Assembly (NCBI GenBank): GCA_024276495.1
Contig: JAJRXC010000107.1
Coordinates: 93,025 to 157,024, forward strand
Reading direction: 5' to 3'
From: Actinomycetes bacterium
GTDB lineage: Bacteria > Actinomycetota > Acidimicrobiia > Acidimicrobiales > Aldehydirespiratoraceae
Length of the DNA: 64,000 nt
The notes under the pieces are model-generated. The model did not search any database and was not told the origin of the DNA. It saw nothing but the letters and a program-made list of their open reading frames with translations. A program made the position numbers and the translations under genes. Of the stretch, positions 23,914 through 32,308 are shown piece after piece (the stretch's first letter is position 1; each line of letters begins with the position of its first letter).

Positions 23914-25257
23914 TCAGCGGCGACCGATCCGGGCGCGGAGCCGGTTGACACCGAGGCGGACCCTGGCGCCGGTCGATGTGTCGCCGGGCCGGAATCCGAG
24001 CTGCCTCGTTACGACGGCGGTGTCGAAGACCTCGTCCACCCGCACGACGTGGCCGTTCTCGACCCGAACGAAGCAGGCCACATCGATGTCGAGCACGCGG
24101 CCGTTGGGCTCGTGGCCCGCCCACGGGGCGCCGGTGAACGTGCCGGAGAGTCGGTAGCGCACGGTTGCCTCGTCGCCTCGACCGGCGGGCGGCTCGGCGT
24201 CGACGGTGAGGTCCGGAAACGACGCGAAGAGATCGGTGAGGTGGCGGTCGAGGTGTTCGGGCACGGTCAGCTCACCGAAGAGCGGGTGGTGCCAGACGCC
24301 GTGTCGATGCCACGTCGCCAACATGGCGTCGATGTCGCCGTCGTCGAGCGCGGCGACGACCCGCGCGGTCGCGACGATTCCCGATTCGGCCCGGGCGTCG
24401 GGGTCCTCCAGCCCGCTGCGGATCCGCCAGGCACGCTCGGCGAGCTCGGCGTCGAGCTCGGCACCGACGATGACGGCGAGGGCCGAGAGCTGGAACCACA
24501 ACAACAACACGATGATCGTCGCCAGCGGGCCGTAGGTCTCCCCGTAGCTGCCGAGGTTGGCGGTGTAGAAGCTGAACAGGGCGGACAGCACGACGAAGAG
24601 GATGGTGGCGACGAGCCCGCCGGCGGTGAACAGTCGGGGCGACAGCGGCTTGTCGTTGCCGTCGTGGTCCGGTCCGAGGCGGTAGAGCATCGAGAGCGAC
24701 GACGCCATCACCAGTCCGAGCGCCGGATACCGCCCGAGGTTGAGCGCGAGTCGGGCGGCGTCGCCGAGACCCCACCGGGTGAGGATCGCGGGAAGGGCCG
24801 CGGTGAGGAACATGACGACGCCGAGAACCAGGATCGAGCCGATCATGAGGCCGAGCGCCGTGCCGCGCAGCTTCCACGGCGTCCGGGTCTCCTCGATCTC
24901 GTAGGCCACGTTGAGCGACTTGAGGAGGTTGGCGACCGCCCCAGACGCGCTGAAGATGGCGATCAGGAGGCTGAGCCCGACGCTGAAGCCGAGCACACCC
25001 GAGCTACCGGCCGCGATGTCGGTCATCTGCTCGACCAGGAACTCCCGGGTGGAGTCGGGGGCCCGGGCCAGCGCGTCGGTCAGTTGCCGGGTCACGTCGT
25101 TCGGGTCGGCGACGAGCCCGTAGACACCGATCACCGCGGTGAGGGCCGGGATCAACGCGAGGAAGGCGAAGAAGGCGATCGCCGCCGCGAAGATCGGTGC
25201 GTTGTGGCGGGTGACACGATTCTTGAGGGTCCGCACGATGTCGATCGTTTCCGTCAC
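23914..25257 (-). CDS. YihY/BrkB-family membrane protein fused to a SnoaL-like domain
   Basis: A 447-aa protein. Residues 1-285 are a YihY/virulence-factor-BrkB domain with six membrane helices and the family regions NAPIFAAAIAFFAFLALIPA, LLWFQLSALAVIVGAELDAE and LKSLNVAYEIEETR. Residues about 300-425 form a soluble SnoaL-like (NTF2-fold) domain: a helix VVAALDDGDIDAMLATWH, a conserved Trp-His patch and a beta-sheet ending in VENGHVVRVDEVFDT. SnoaL-like domains bind small hydrophobic ligands and can be enzymatic. The fusion is unusual and suggests ligand sensing or processing at the membrane. Start GTG 25257 has TACGCT 7 nt upstream (leaderless). The exact role of BrkB proteins is not established. 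Confidence 0.82.
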   Translation of the reverse strand: MTETIDIVRTLKNRVTRHNAPIFAAAIAFFAFLALIPALTAVIGVYGLVADPNDVTRQLTDALARAPDSTREFLVEQMTDIAAGSSGVLGFSVGLSLLIAIFSASGAVANLLKSLNVAYEIEETRTPWKLRGTALGLMIGSILVLGVVMFLTAALPAILTRWGLGDAARLALNLGRYPALGLVMASSLSMLYRLGPDHDGNDKPLSPRLFTAGGLVATILFVVLSALFSFYTANLGSYGETYGPLATIIVLLLWFQLSALAVIVGAELDAELAERAWRIRSGLEDPDARAESGIVATARVVAALDDGDIDAMLATWHRHGVWHHPLFGELTVPEHLDRHLTDLFASFPDLTVDAEPPAGRGDEATVRYRLSGTFTGAPWAGHEPNGRVLDIDVACFVRVENGHVVRVDEVFDTAVVTRQLGFRPGDTSTGARVRLGVNRLRARIGRR

Positions 25258-25264
25258 GCTTCGT

Positions 25265-25270
25265 AGCGTA
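25265..25270 (-). promoter_or_regulatory. Leaderless -10 element of the BrkB-SnoaL gene
   Basis: TACGCT lies 7 nt before GTG 25257 on the minus strand. The divergent nuclease gene starts at 25309 and has no equally good hexamer. Confidence 0.5.
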
Positions 25271-25308
25271 CGACGCGGCTGTCACAGGCGTGCGGTAGAA
25301 CTACAACC

Positions 25309-26217
25309 GTGGAACTCGATCCTGATGCCATCGGTCTGGCCGACCCCGTCGACCCCGCGTCGCTCGATCTCGAAGGGGGAGTGCGAGAAGTCGGTGTGCC
25401 CACGCCACCGCCCCGCCTGTCGCCATCGGGCGCCGGCACCTTCGAGCAGTGTCCGCGCCGCTGGCGTCATCGCTATGTCGACCGCCTGCCCGACCCGCCC
25501 GGCGAAGCCGCGCTGGCCGGGAGCTTCGCCCACCGGGTGCTCGAGTTGTTGATGCAACGCGAGCCGGCCGCGCGCACCCGGGACGCAGCCCGGATGATCG
25601 CCCGCCAGGAATGGCCCGAGACCGAGGCCACCGCCGACTACGCCGCGTTGGCGTACGGCGAGCACGAGGGTCGGAAGTTCCGGTGGAAGGCGTGGCAGGC
25701 CATCGAAGGGCTCTGGAAGCTCGAGGATCCGGCTGATGTCGAGGTCGAGGCCACCGAACGAGACATCGAAGCGGAGCTCGCCGGTGTGCCGTTTCGGGGC
25801 ATCGTCGATCGTCTGGAGCGTGAGGGCGACGGGCTCGTGGTGACCGACTACAAATCGGGTCGGGCGCCGTCACCGCGGTATCGACGGGGTCGGCTCGATC
25901 AGGTCCTGCTCTACGCTGCCGCGGTCGAGGTCGACACGGGGGAGATGCCGGTTCGGGCTCGTCTGCTGTACCTCGGCCAGCGTCCGGTGGGGATCGATGT
26001 GACCCGCAAGGAGCTCGATGTGGTCACCGAGAAGCTCGCCGCCACCTGGACCGACATCAACACCGCGTGTGCGTCCGACGAGTTCGAACCCCGCACCGGT
26101 CCCCTGTGCGGCTGGTGTCCCTACATCGATCGCTGTCCGGAAGGTGCTGCCGCGGTCGAGAAACGAGACCGGGCGAAAGCAAAGTCCGACGAGGCGATGA
26201 TGCCGGCCGCCGGCTGA
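25309..26217 (+). CDS. RecB/Cas4-like PD-(D/E)XK nuclease with Fe-S cluster ligands
   Basis: A 302-aa stand-alone nuclease of the RecB/AddB/Cas4 superfamily. After a 35-residue lead, the first Fe-S Cys is C48 in TFEQCPRRW. The PD-(D/E)XK core includes GIVDRLE, then VTDYKSG (metal Asp and catalytic Lys), and a QVLLYAAAVE helix. The remaining ligands C267-x2-C270-x5-C276 (LCGWCPYIDRC) complete a 4Fe-4S site as in AddB and Cas4. No helicase domain is attached and no CRISPR repeats or cas genes are nearby, so a DNA-repair exonuclease is more likely than an adaptation protein. GTG 25309 is used. Confidence 0.8.
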   Translation: MELDPDAIGLADPVDPASLDLEGGVREVGVPTPPPRLSPSGAGTFEQCPRRWRHRYVDRLPDPPGEAALAGSFAHRVLELLMQREPAARTRDAARMIARQEWPETEATADYAALAYGEHEGRKFRWKAWQAIEGLWKLEDPADVEVEATERDIEAELAGVPFRGIVDRLEREGDGLVVTDYKSGRAPSPRYRRGRLDQVLLYAAAVEVDTGEMPVRARLLYLGQRPVGIDVTRKELDVVTEKLAATWTDINTACASDEFEPRTGPLCGWCPYIDRCPEGAAAVEKRDRAKAKSDEAMMPAAG

Positions 26218-26228
26218 GCGCGGTGGCG

Positions 26229-26522
26229 CTACGCCTGCTCGGCGGAGGCGGGCCGCGAGCGGCGACGCCGCTTCCACAGTTGACGGAGGCCGAGCAGGGT
26301 GACGATGGCGCCGCCGACGGCGACGAGACCGGTGTTGATGAGCACGGTGTCGGACGGCGGATCCGCTGGTGCCGGGGTCACCGACGGGGTCGGCGGTGGA
26401 TCGTCGACCACCGGGGATCTGGGGGAGGTGGCGGTCGGCACGCCGAGCAGCGCGTCGACCGGGGCGGGATCATCGGCCACCGGCCGGGGTCGCCGACGAT
26501 TGGCCTGCGGGTCATACCCCAT
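26229..26522 (-). CDS. Small Pro-rich membrane protein coupled to ParA
   Basis: A 97-aa protein: about 60 residues of Pro/Asp-rich cytosolic sequence, one helix (about residues 64-82, VLINTGLVAVGGAIVTLLGL), then a strongly basic tail RQLWKRRRRSRP. The ATG at 26522 lies inside the 3' end of the parA-like gene, overlapping it by 11 bp. I do not recognise the family. A basic, membrane-attached partner next to a ParA ATPase suggests an anchoring role, which is inference. Confidence 0.55.
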   Translation of the reverse strand: MGYDPQANRRRPRPVADDPAPVDALLGVPTATSPRSPVVDDPPPTPSVTPAPADPPSDTVLINTGLVAVGGAIVTLLGLRQLWKRRRRSRPASAEQA

Positions 26523-27300
26523 GGGCCACCTCCATCGGCAGAACGAGATCGAAAAGACGGTCGAACTCGGCGGCTGCCTCCTGGGCGCCGGGTCGACTCC
26601 CGAGCGCATGGATCGGGAGCGAACCGGCGGAGGCTTCGGGCACGGCCGCGCGTAGATGAACCGCCGGCAGCACGATGTCGCCGTGGTCGGCGCGGAGCTG
26701 TTCATCCCAGTAGCGGGCATCGCGGGTACGGCCCAGCCGATTCACCGCGACACCGGCGACGGTGAGGGGTTGGGAACGACGGGCCGCAATTCGTTCGACC
26801 GTGCGCAGGATCTGGCCCACCCCGTCGGAAGCCCAGGCGCCGGGTTCGGTGACGATCAGGGCCCGGTCCGCGGCAAAGAGCCCGTTGACGGTCAACAGCC
26901 CGAGCGACGGTGGACAGTCGATGATGACCACGTCGTGTCGAACGCCGGACAGGGCCACCGCGAGCCGGTCGTTGGCCCCGATCGGGTCGGTGAGGAGCTG
27001 CGGTTCGCGTGCGGCCAGCGCGGCTGTGGCGGGGACGACCGATGGCGGTCGGCCGCCGTCGGTCGGCCAGCCGGAGGTGACCCGGAGACCGGCGATCGAG
27101 CCGGGCCGCTCTTCGGCCAACGCCTGGTCGACACTGAACGGCGGATCCCACACGCCGAGCCCGGTGGTGGCGTTTCCCTGGGGATCGAGGTCGATGACGA
27201 GGGCATCGAGGCCGCGGGACCAGGCGGTTGCGGCCAAGCCGAGCGCCACCGTCGTCTTGCCGACCCCACCTTTTTGATTGACCACCGCGAGGACTGCCAC
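26512..27300 (-). CDS. ParA/MinD-family ATPase
   Basis: A 262-aa ATPase of the ParA family, dimeric when ATP-bound and used for chromosome, plasmid or protein positioning. It has the deviant Walker A KGGVGKTT (NQKGGVGKTTVALGL), Walker A' DLDPQGN and Walker B VIIDCPPSLGLL. GTG 27300 is preferred: TACGTT lies 6 nt upstream, matching the leaderless pattern, and it puts the Walker motif at the usual distance from the N terminus. There is no ParB or parS nearby; its only partner is the small membrane protein it overlaps, so it may position a membrane-bound cargo rather than chromosomes. Confidence 0.85.
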   Translation of the reverse strand: MAVLAVVNQKGGVGKTTVALGLAATAWSRGLDALVIDLDPQGNATTGLGVWDPPFSVDQALAEERPGSIAGLRVTSGWPTDGGRPPSVVPATAALAAREPQLLTDPIGANDRLAVALSGVRHDVVIIDCPPSLGLLTVNGLFAADRALIVTEPGAWASDGVGQILRTVERIAARRSQPLTVAGVAVNRLGRTRDARYWDEQLRADHGDIVLPAVHLRAAVPEASAGSLPIHALGSRPGAQEAAAEFDRLFDLVLPMEVAHGV

Positions 27301-27306
27301 CCCGAC

Positions 27307-27312
27307 AACGTA
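27307..27312 (-). promoter_or_regulatory. Leaderless -10 element of the ParA-like gene
   Basis: TACGTT lies 6 nt before GTG 27300 on the minus strand, fixing the start and excluding the upstream frame extension. Confidence 0.5.
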
Positions 27313-27360
27313 GCGAACGATTCCCACTCCCGGCCATGCGCGCCCGTGCCCGGGTGGTGC

Positions 27361-28704
27361 TCAGCTCGCGATCAGCCCGGCGATCGGCGTCGGTCGGTTC
27401 GGGACGACCTCGTCGGCCGGAATTCCCAACCAGCTCTCGGCCAGCGTCGCGTGATAGTCCTCGAGCATCGTGGTTGCGACGAGGTTGCCGTCGCCGTCGA
27501 GCCGTTCGAGCCGGGGTGTGTCGCCGAGCAGCCCGGGAGTCACCGGGCCGCAGAGCAGCATCGGTGCCGCGGTGCCGTGGTCGGTGCCGCTGCCGTTTTG
27601 TTCGGGTCGGCGGCCGAACTCGCTGGTGGTCGCGATCAGGACCCGATCGGCGATGCCGCGTGCGCTCAGGTCGTCCTGAAGGGCGGCGACGGCGGCGCCG
27701 AGCTCGCCCATGAGTCGATCGTGTTGGCCGCGTTGCTCCTCGTGGGTGTCGAATCCCCCGAACGGGACATGAACGACCCGCACGCCGACATCGCCGGCGA
27801 GCAATCCGCCGGCGAGGCGAAGCTGCCGGCCGAGGTCCGTTTCGGGGAAGCCACGATCGGTCTCGTCGTCGACCGAACGGAGCAGGGCGGCGAAGGAGAG
27901 GGCGTCGTCGAGCCCCCGTCGTGCGGCGGTCATTCGGGTCGACTCGCCCGGCCGGCGGGCGCCGAGTGAGCGGAGCCCGCGACGCAGATTGTCGTACCAG
28001 GGATCGTCGTCCTCGGTCAGGAACCAGGCCGCGTACGGGTCGGGGAGGCCGATCGTCGTCGCGTCGGCGGCCCGCAGCGCCGGGGTGGCTCCGGCGCCGA
28101 CCGACACGCCGGCCACCGCGACGTCCGCGGCGATCGTGTCGCAGATCCGGCCGAGGAACCACGTCGCGCCGCGGTCCCGGCCGGTGCCGTCACCGGACCA
28201 CCACCGTCGTTCCATCTCGAAATGCGACCCGTCGGGATCTCGCGTTCCCACCCCCTGGAGCACGGCGAGTCCGCGATCTCGCAGCGGGGCCAGACCGGCG
28301 TGGAGCCGGGTGCCGGCCTCGAAGTCGACCCCGGCGGCATCGTCGGAGAGGAGCCCCGGCCGCAGGTCACGGAGTCGGCCGGCCTCGGGGATGACCGTGG
28401 CCAGGCCGTCGTTGCCACCGTTGAGCTCGATCACGAGCAGTTGGCGTCGTTCGACGGTGGCGGCCGCGGTGAGGGAACGAGCCGGCATCGACGACGTGAG
28501 CGGGCGGGCCTGCGGAGGCCACGTGGTGCGCTCGGTGCCCCGCGGGTTCGTGAGCCGTACGAGGCCGTAGCCCGACGCGGCCGCGACCCCGCCGATGCCG
28601 AGCAGGCCGAGGACCTGGCGTCGGCTCGGTCCGGTCGAAGCCCGGGACGAATCGGCGTCGGGGGCCGAGTGGATGGACGGGTGATCCTCGGGCTGGTCAG
28701 GCAA
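27361..28704 (-). CDS. DUF1501 family Tat-exported protein
   Basis: A 447-aa exported protein of the DUF1501 family, distant relatives of the alkaline-phosphatase/sulfatase fold. The N terminus carries a twin-arginine signal (SRRQVLGLLGIGGVAAASG) after about 25 residues. The mature part has LLVIELNGGNDGL near its start, a DGSHFEMERRW segment, and FGRRPEQNGSGTDHGTAAPMLL toward the end, all family hallmarks. The start is TTG 28704: a GGAG lies 6-7 nt upstream inside the DUF1800 gene, with which it overlaps by 8 bp. DUF1501 and DUF1800 proteins are regularly encoded as a pair, and their function is unknown. Confidence 0.85.
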   Translation of the reverse strand: MPDQPEDHPSIHSAPDADSSRASTGPSRRQVLGLLGIGGVAAASGYGLVRLTNPRGTERTTWPPQARPLTSSMPARSLTAAATVERRQLLVIELNGGNDGLATVIPEAGRLRDLRPGLLSDDAAGVDFEAGTRLHAGLAPLRDRGLAVLQGVGTRDPDGSHFEMERRWWSGDGTGRDRGATWFLGRICDTIAADVAVAGVSVGAGATPALRAADATTIGLPDPYAAWFLTEDDDPWYDNLRRGLRSLGARRPGESTRMTAARRGLDDALSFAALLRSVDDETDRGFPETDLGRQLRLAGGLLAGDVGVRVVHVPFGGFDTHEEQRGQHDRLMGELGAAVAALQDDLSARGIADRVLIATTSEFGRRPEQNGSGTDHGTAAPMLLCGPVTPGLLGDTPRLERLDGDGNLVATTMLEDYHATLAESWLGIPADEVVPNRPTPIAGLIAS

Positions 28705-29914
28705 GGGAGAACTCCGGTGAGGTGAGGGCGAGAACGAAGAGCAGCTCGAGGCCGTGGTCGTACTCGGACTGTCGTCGGATGGCGTCGTCGAGGACCGAGC
28801 GGGTCGTCGACGACACGTCCCACAGGCCGCAACGGGCGAGGACCGTGTCGACGTCGGGTTCGACGTCCAAGTCGATCCGTTCCTGCCATCCGAGTTCGAG
28901 CAACCGGTTGACCCGGTCGAGGATCTGGCTCCCATCGACCCACCGGTCGTCGTCGGGCCAGCCCGCGACGTTCGGCGGGTGGAACGGGAGCTGTCCCGCG
29001 GCGGAAAGCGACCACATGTCGATCTCGATGTCGCCCACGCCGAGCGCCGCCAACGCGGCGATCAGCCATTCGATCGGCTGTCGGGGTCGGGTGCGGCGGC
29101 CGGCGGCGAAGGCAGGGCTTCTCACGATCGCGTCGATGAGAGGGACGATCTCCAGGTCCGCCTCGCGAAAGACGGCGGCGAGAGACTCGAGTTGGGCGGG
29201 GTCCGGGTCGAGCCCGACCAGGTGGCGGTGCAGCCGGCTGGTGACATGGCGGGCACAGGCGGGGTGGGCGGTGATGGTGGCGACGACCGAGTCCACGTCG
29301 TGGCGGGCCCGGACGCCGAGGAAACGGACGGGACGGTCGTAGTGGTCGTCCTCCTCGAAGTAGACCTCGCTGGTGTCCCAGTCGACCCAGTAGCCCGAGA
29401 GGGCCCGCGCCCCTGCCTTCACGTCGTCCTCGGTGTAGTTGCCGACGCCGAGGGTGAACAGTTCCATGAGCTCGCGGGCGAGGTTCTCGTTGGGATGTTC
29501 ACCGGTCGAGCCGGCGCCGTCGAGATACACGAGCATCGCGGCGTCGGTGAGCATCGCCCGGGTGAAGTCGCGGAAGTTGCCGAGCGCGAAGCGACGGACG
29601 AGCTGGTGTTGGCGCCACATCATGTCGCCGGTGACCTGGTCGAGGTTCGTCGTGAAGTGGCCGTGCCAGAACCAGACCATTCGTTCGTGGATGCCGGCGC
29701 GGGGATCGCGGAGTCGATCGAGCCACCAGCCGACCAGCGCGTCGTCGTCGCCGGCCACGTTCGGCGGCGTCACGTCGATCGACTGGTCACCGCGGTCTTC
29801 GAGGATCTCGGTGATCAGGTCATCGAGGTCGCGGCCCATCAGGCGTTCGACGGCGCCGGGAACCGGACCGAACGTGGTGCGGCGGAGGAGGTGGGCAACC
29901 GTTTCGTGGTCCAT
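28697..29914 (-). CDS. DUF1800 family protein
   Basis: A 405-aa helical protein of the DUF1800 family. It shows the family-specific start HLLRRTTFGPVPG, MVWFWHGHFTTNLDQV, the ENLARELMELFTLGVGNYTEDDV block and FHPPNVAGWPDD near the end. It is translated upstream of, and overlapping, DUF1501; the two products probably act together at the cell surface or in storage of a secreted product. ATG 29914 has TACGGT 6 nt upstream; 26 extra codons to a GTG at 29992 are disregarded. Function unknown. Confidence 0.85.
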   Translation of the reverse strand: MDHETVAHLLRRTTFGPVPGAVERLMGRDLDDLITEILEDRGDQSIDVTPPNVAGDDDALVGWWLDRLRDPRAGIHERMVWFWHGHFTTNLDQVTGDMMWRQHQLVRRFALGNFRDFTRAMLTDAAMLVYLDGAGSTGEHPNENLARELMELFTLGVGNYTEDDVKAGARALSGYWVDWDTSEVYFEEDDHYDRPVRFLGVRARHDVDSVVATITAHPACARHVTSRLHRHLVGLDPDPAQLESLAAVFREADLEIVPLIDAIVRSPAFAAGRRTRPRQPIEWLIAALAALGVGDIEIDMWSLSAAGQLPFHPPNVAGWPDDDRWVDGSQILDRVNRLLELGWQERIDLDVEPDVDTVLARCGLWDVSSTTRSVLDDAIRRQSEYDHGLELLFVLALTSPEFSLA

Positions 29915-29920
29915 GACCCG

Positions 29921-29926
29921 ACCGTA
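29921..29926 (-). promoter_or_regulatory. Leaderless -10 element of DUF1800
   Basis: TACGGT sits 6 nt before ATG 29914 on the minus strand. The divergent response-regulator gene at 30000 has only CACACT 6 nt before its ATG. Confidence 0.5.
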
Positions 29927-29999
29927 CGAATCGGCGCGTGGGGTGAAGATGAAGCCGATCTTCACGTGCCCTTCATGAAACTCGGGCCACACTGGTTCG

Positions 30000-30677
30000 A
30001 TGCGGCTTCTCCTGGTCGAAGACGACCTCTCGTTGTCGACGATCGTCGAGCGCGGACTTCGTGAGGATGGCTACGCGGTCGACACGGCGAACACGGTGCT
30101 CGATGCCCGTCACGAGTTGGAGGTCAACGACTACGACCTGGTGATCCTCGACCTTGGTCTTCCCGATGGCAGCGGTCTCGAGCTGTGCCGGGAGATCCGG
30201 TAGGCCGGCCGGCATCTGCCGGTCCTGATGCTCACCGCCCGCGACGGGCTGTCGGACAAGGTCGCGGGTCTCGATGCGGGGGCCGATGACTATCTGACGA
30301 AGCCGTTCGACTATCCGGAGTTGACCGCCCGCATTCGTGCGCTTCTGCGCCGTCCTCCCGATGCGCACCGTCCAGTGCTCGAGGTCGGTGACGTCCGGCT
30401 CGATCCGGCGTCTCGGGTGGTGTGGCGGGGGGCCATCACCGTGCCGCTCACCGCGAGGGAGTTCGCCCTTCTGGAGTTCCTGCTCCGTCATCCCGGTGAG
30501 GTCGTCACCCGCGAGCAACTGCTCGAGCACGTCTGGGACAGCAACTACGACGGCCTCTCCAACGTGGTCGACGTCCACATCGCGAACCTGCGCCGGAAGT
30601 TGGGGAGCCCCGATGGCCCCGATCCGCTCGTCACCGTGCGAGGGGCCGGCTATCGGATCGGACCCGAGCCGTCGTGA
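30000..30677 (+). pseudogene. OmpR-family response regulator interrupted by an in-frame amber codon
   Basis: A two-component regulator of 225 codons with receiver (residues 1-120) and OmpR/PhoB winged-helix domain (about 130-222: LTAREFALLEFLLRHPGEVV, VDVHIANLRRKLG, VRGAGYRIG). Receiver residues are intact: VEDD acidic pair, phospho-Asp 51 in VILDLGLPD, Thr in LTARD, and Lys in TKPFD. Codon 68 (30201-30203) is TAG, in the turn between CREIR and AGRHLPVLM, where a Gln (CAG) is plausible; a single C-to-T change would explain it. Translation would stop at 67 aa; reinitiation at ATG 30228 would give a DNA-binding half lacking the phospho-Asp. A sequencing error cannot be ruled out. The stop overlaps the kinase GTG by 4 nt. 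Confidence 0.75.
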
Positions 30678-31852
30678 ACCTCCATCGCACCCGCCTCCAT
30701 CTCACCCTGATCTACGGGGTCCTGTCGGCCCTCGCCGTCGTCGCGATCAGCTGGTACGCGGTCCGCACCGCGACCGCCGGCATCTACGACTCGGCCGAGC
30801 GCGAAGCCGAGCGGGTGGTGCAGGAGCTCGGGTTGCATGCGTTCGACCCGGCGGCCGAGGATGCCCCGGCCAACACTTGGCGGGTGAACCTGGCGGAGGA
30901 GTGGGACTACCCACTCGGTGAGGTCTGGCTCGAACCGCCTCTCTACACGATCGCGGAGGAGTCGTACGGATCGCCGGATTTCGGCCGATTCGAGTACGCC
31001 GACGTCACCTATCTGTCCTACGCGGTGCCGCTCGACGTGAACGGGGACGACGTGTTGGTGACCGCGCTCGACCTCACCGAGTTCGACAATGACGCGTCCT
31101 CGACCCGTCTACGGATCTGGCTGGCCGCGGCCGGTTCGATCGCGGCCGCGTCGCTCGCCGGGTACTGGGTGGCCGGCCGTTCGCTGCGGCCGGCGCGCGC
31201 CGCCCAACAACAGCAGCGCGACTTCATCGCCGACGCGGCCCACGAGTTGCGTACTCCTCTGGCCGTGATCCAGGCGTCGGCCAGCCACACGTTGTCGCGC
31301 CCCCGAGACGGTGACGCGTATCGGCGATCGCTGGAGGAGATCCGTACGGCGGCGGAACGAGCGGGAATCGGGGTGGCCGAGCTGCTCGAGCTGGCGAGGC
31401 TCGAGGCGGGTCAGGCGAACCCGCGGTTGGCGCCGCTCCGTCTCGACTTGTTGACCGAGGAGGTCGCTGCCGCGATCCGTTCCGACGACACCCTCGTCGA
31501 GGCGACGCCGGGAGAGGCCCTGGTCGTCGACGCCGACTACGGTTTGTTGCGTCAGGTCGTCGAGACTCTCACCCGCAACGCGGCCGCGCGGGCGTCTCAC
31601 GTGTGGTTGACCACGGCGCCCCACGACGACGGTGTCGTCTTGGACATCGTCGACGACGGTCCGGGTTTCGATCCGGAGATCCTGCCTCACGTGTTCGACC
31701 GGTTCCGGCGGGGTGACGCCGGAGGTTCGAGCGGTCTGGGTCTCGCGATCGCCCGCCGAATCGTCGAGTCGCACAAGGGTCGAATCGAGGTGACGAATCG
31801 TCGCGAGGGCGGGGCGCTCGTGCGGGTCGTGTTGCCGAGACATCGCGGCTAG
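30674..31852 (+). CDS. Sensor histidine kinase
   Basis: A 392-aa membrane kinase partner of the preceding regulator. Two membrane helices (about 12-30 and 147-166) flank an extracytoplasmic sensor domain of about 115 residues. The dimerisation/phosphoacceptor helix has DFIADAAHELRTPLAV (His190). The catalytic domain has the N-box LTRNAAARA, G1 DDGPGF, F-box HVFDRFRRGD and G2 GSSGLGLAIA. GTG 30674 overlaps the regulator stop (GTGA). The signal is unknown. If the regulator amber codon is real, the kinase would lack an intact cognate regulator in this cell. Confidence 0.88.
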   Translation: MNLHRTRLHLTLIYGVLSALAVVAISWYAVRTATAGIYDSAEREAERVVQELGLHAFDPAAEDAPANTWRVNLAEEWDYPLGEVWLEPPLYTIAEESYGSPDFGRFEYADVTYLSYAVPLDVNGDDVLVTALDLTEFDNDASSTRLRIWLAAAGSIAAASLAGYWVAGRSLRPARAAQQQQRDFIADAAHELRTPLAVIQASASHTLSRPRDGDAYRRSLEEIRTAAERAGIGVAELLELARLEAGQANPRLAPLRLDLLTEEVAAAIRSDDTLVEATPGEALVVDADYGLLRQVVETLTRNAAARASHVWLTTAPHDDGVVLDIVDDGPGFDPEILPHVFDRFRRGDAGGSSGLGLAIARRIVESHKGRIEVTNRREGGALVRVVLPRHRG

Positions 31853-31871
31853 TCGGCCGCGGCGGCCGGGG

Positions 31872-32180
31872 TCAGGCGGCAAGTGAGCGGGTGGCGACCC
31901 GCACGATGTCGTCGAGGGCGTCGACCAGCTCGGGATTCTCGGTGAAGAGTCGGTCGACCGCCGGTCCGCTCCACGGGCGGCAGAGCTCGTGGGGGTCGAG
32001 ACCGGCCCGTGTCCACGCGGTGGCGATTCGACGGATCGCGCCGTCGACGGTCGGGTCGGCTGCGGTCACCGATTGGTTCGCCATCCGGTCGAGATCCCAG
32101 TCGCCGTCGTCGATCAGCGGGCCCCGCACGAGGTTCAGCCGGTACCGGAGCGCTTCGGCGGTGATCCTCGTGTGGTTCAC
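31872..32180 (-). CDS. Hypothetical protein, 102 aa
   Basis: A small soluble, mostly helical protein of unknown family, with the block EALRYRLNLVRGPLIDDGDWDLDRMAN in its N-terminal half and an acidic C-terminal helix. The start is GTG 32180, set by a strong Shine-Dalgarno (AGGAGGGG) just upstream. An in-frame ATG at 32249 has none. It is convergent with the histidine kinase gene (18-bp gap). The 128 bp upstream, to the ferrochelatase end, hold nothing recognised. Confidence 0.5.
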   Translation of the reverse strand: MNHTRITAEALRYRLNLVRGPLIDDGDWDLDRMANQSVTAADPTVDGAIRRIATAWTRAGLDPHELCRPWSGPAVDRLFTENPELVDALDDIVRVATRSLAA

Positions 32181-32308
32181 TTCGGGTTCCCCTCCTGCCC
32201 GAGTCGTACCTGCGAACGGCATCCCTGTGGATAACTTTCGATGGAGCATACGAAATCACGCGCGGTCGGAGGTGGATCCCCCGCCGATCGCGCGAACAGT
32301 GACGTTCG

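Noticed and set aside
21777-23951. A 724-codon open frame antisense to the topoisomerase B gene
   Set aside because: High-GC DNA gives long antisense frames. The sense strand has complete GHKL and TOPRIM motifs, while the antisense product has only His/Arg/Asp-rich low-complexity sequence.
25309-26217. RecB/Cas4-like nuclease as part of a CRISPR system
   Set aside because: No repeats, no other cas genes and no leader-like sequence in the window.
30201-30203. Amber codon read as pyrrolysine or by suppression
   Set aside because: Pyrrolysine is not expected in response regulators, no pyl genes are present, and the codon is not at a catalytic position. A nonsense mutation or sequencing error is simpler.
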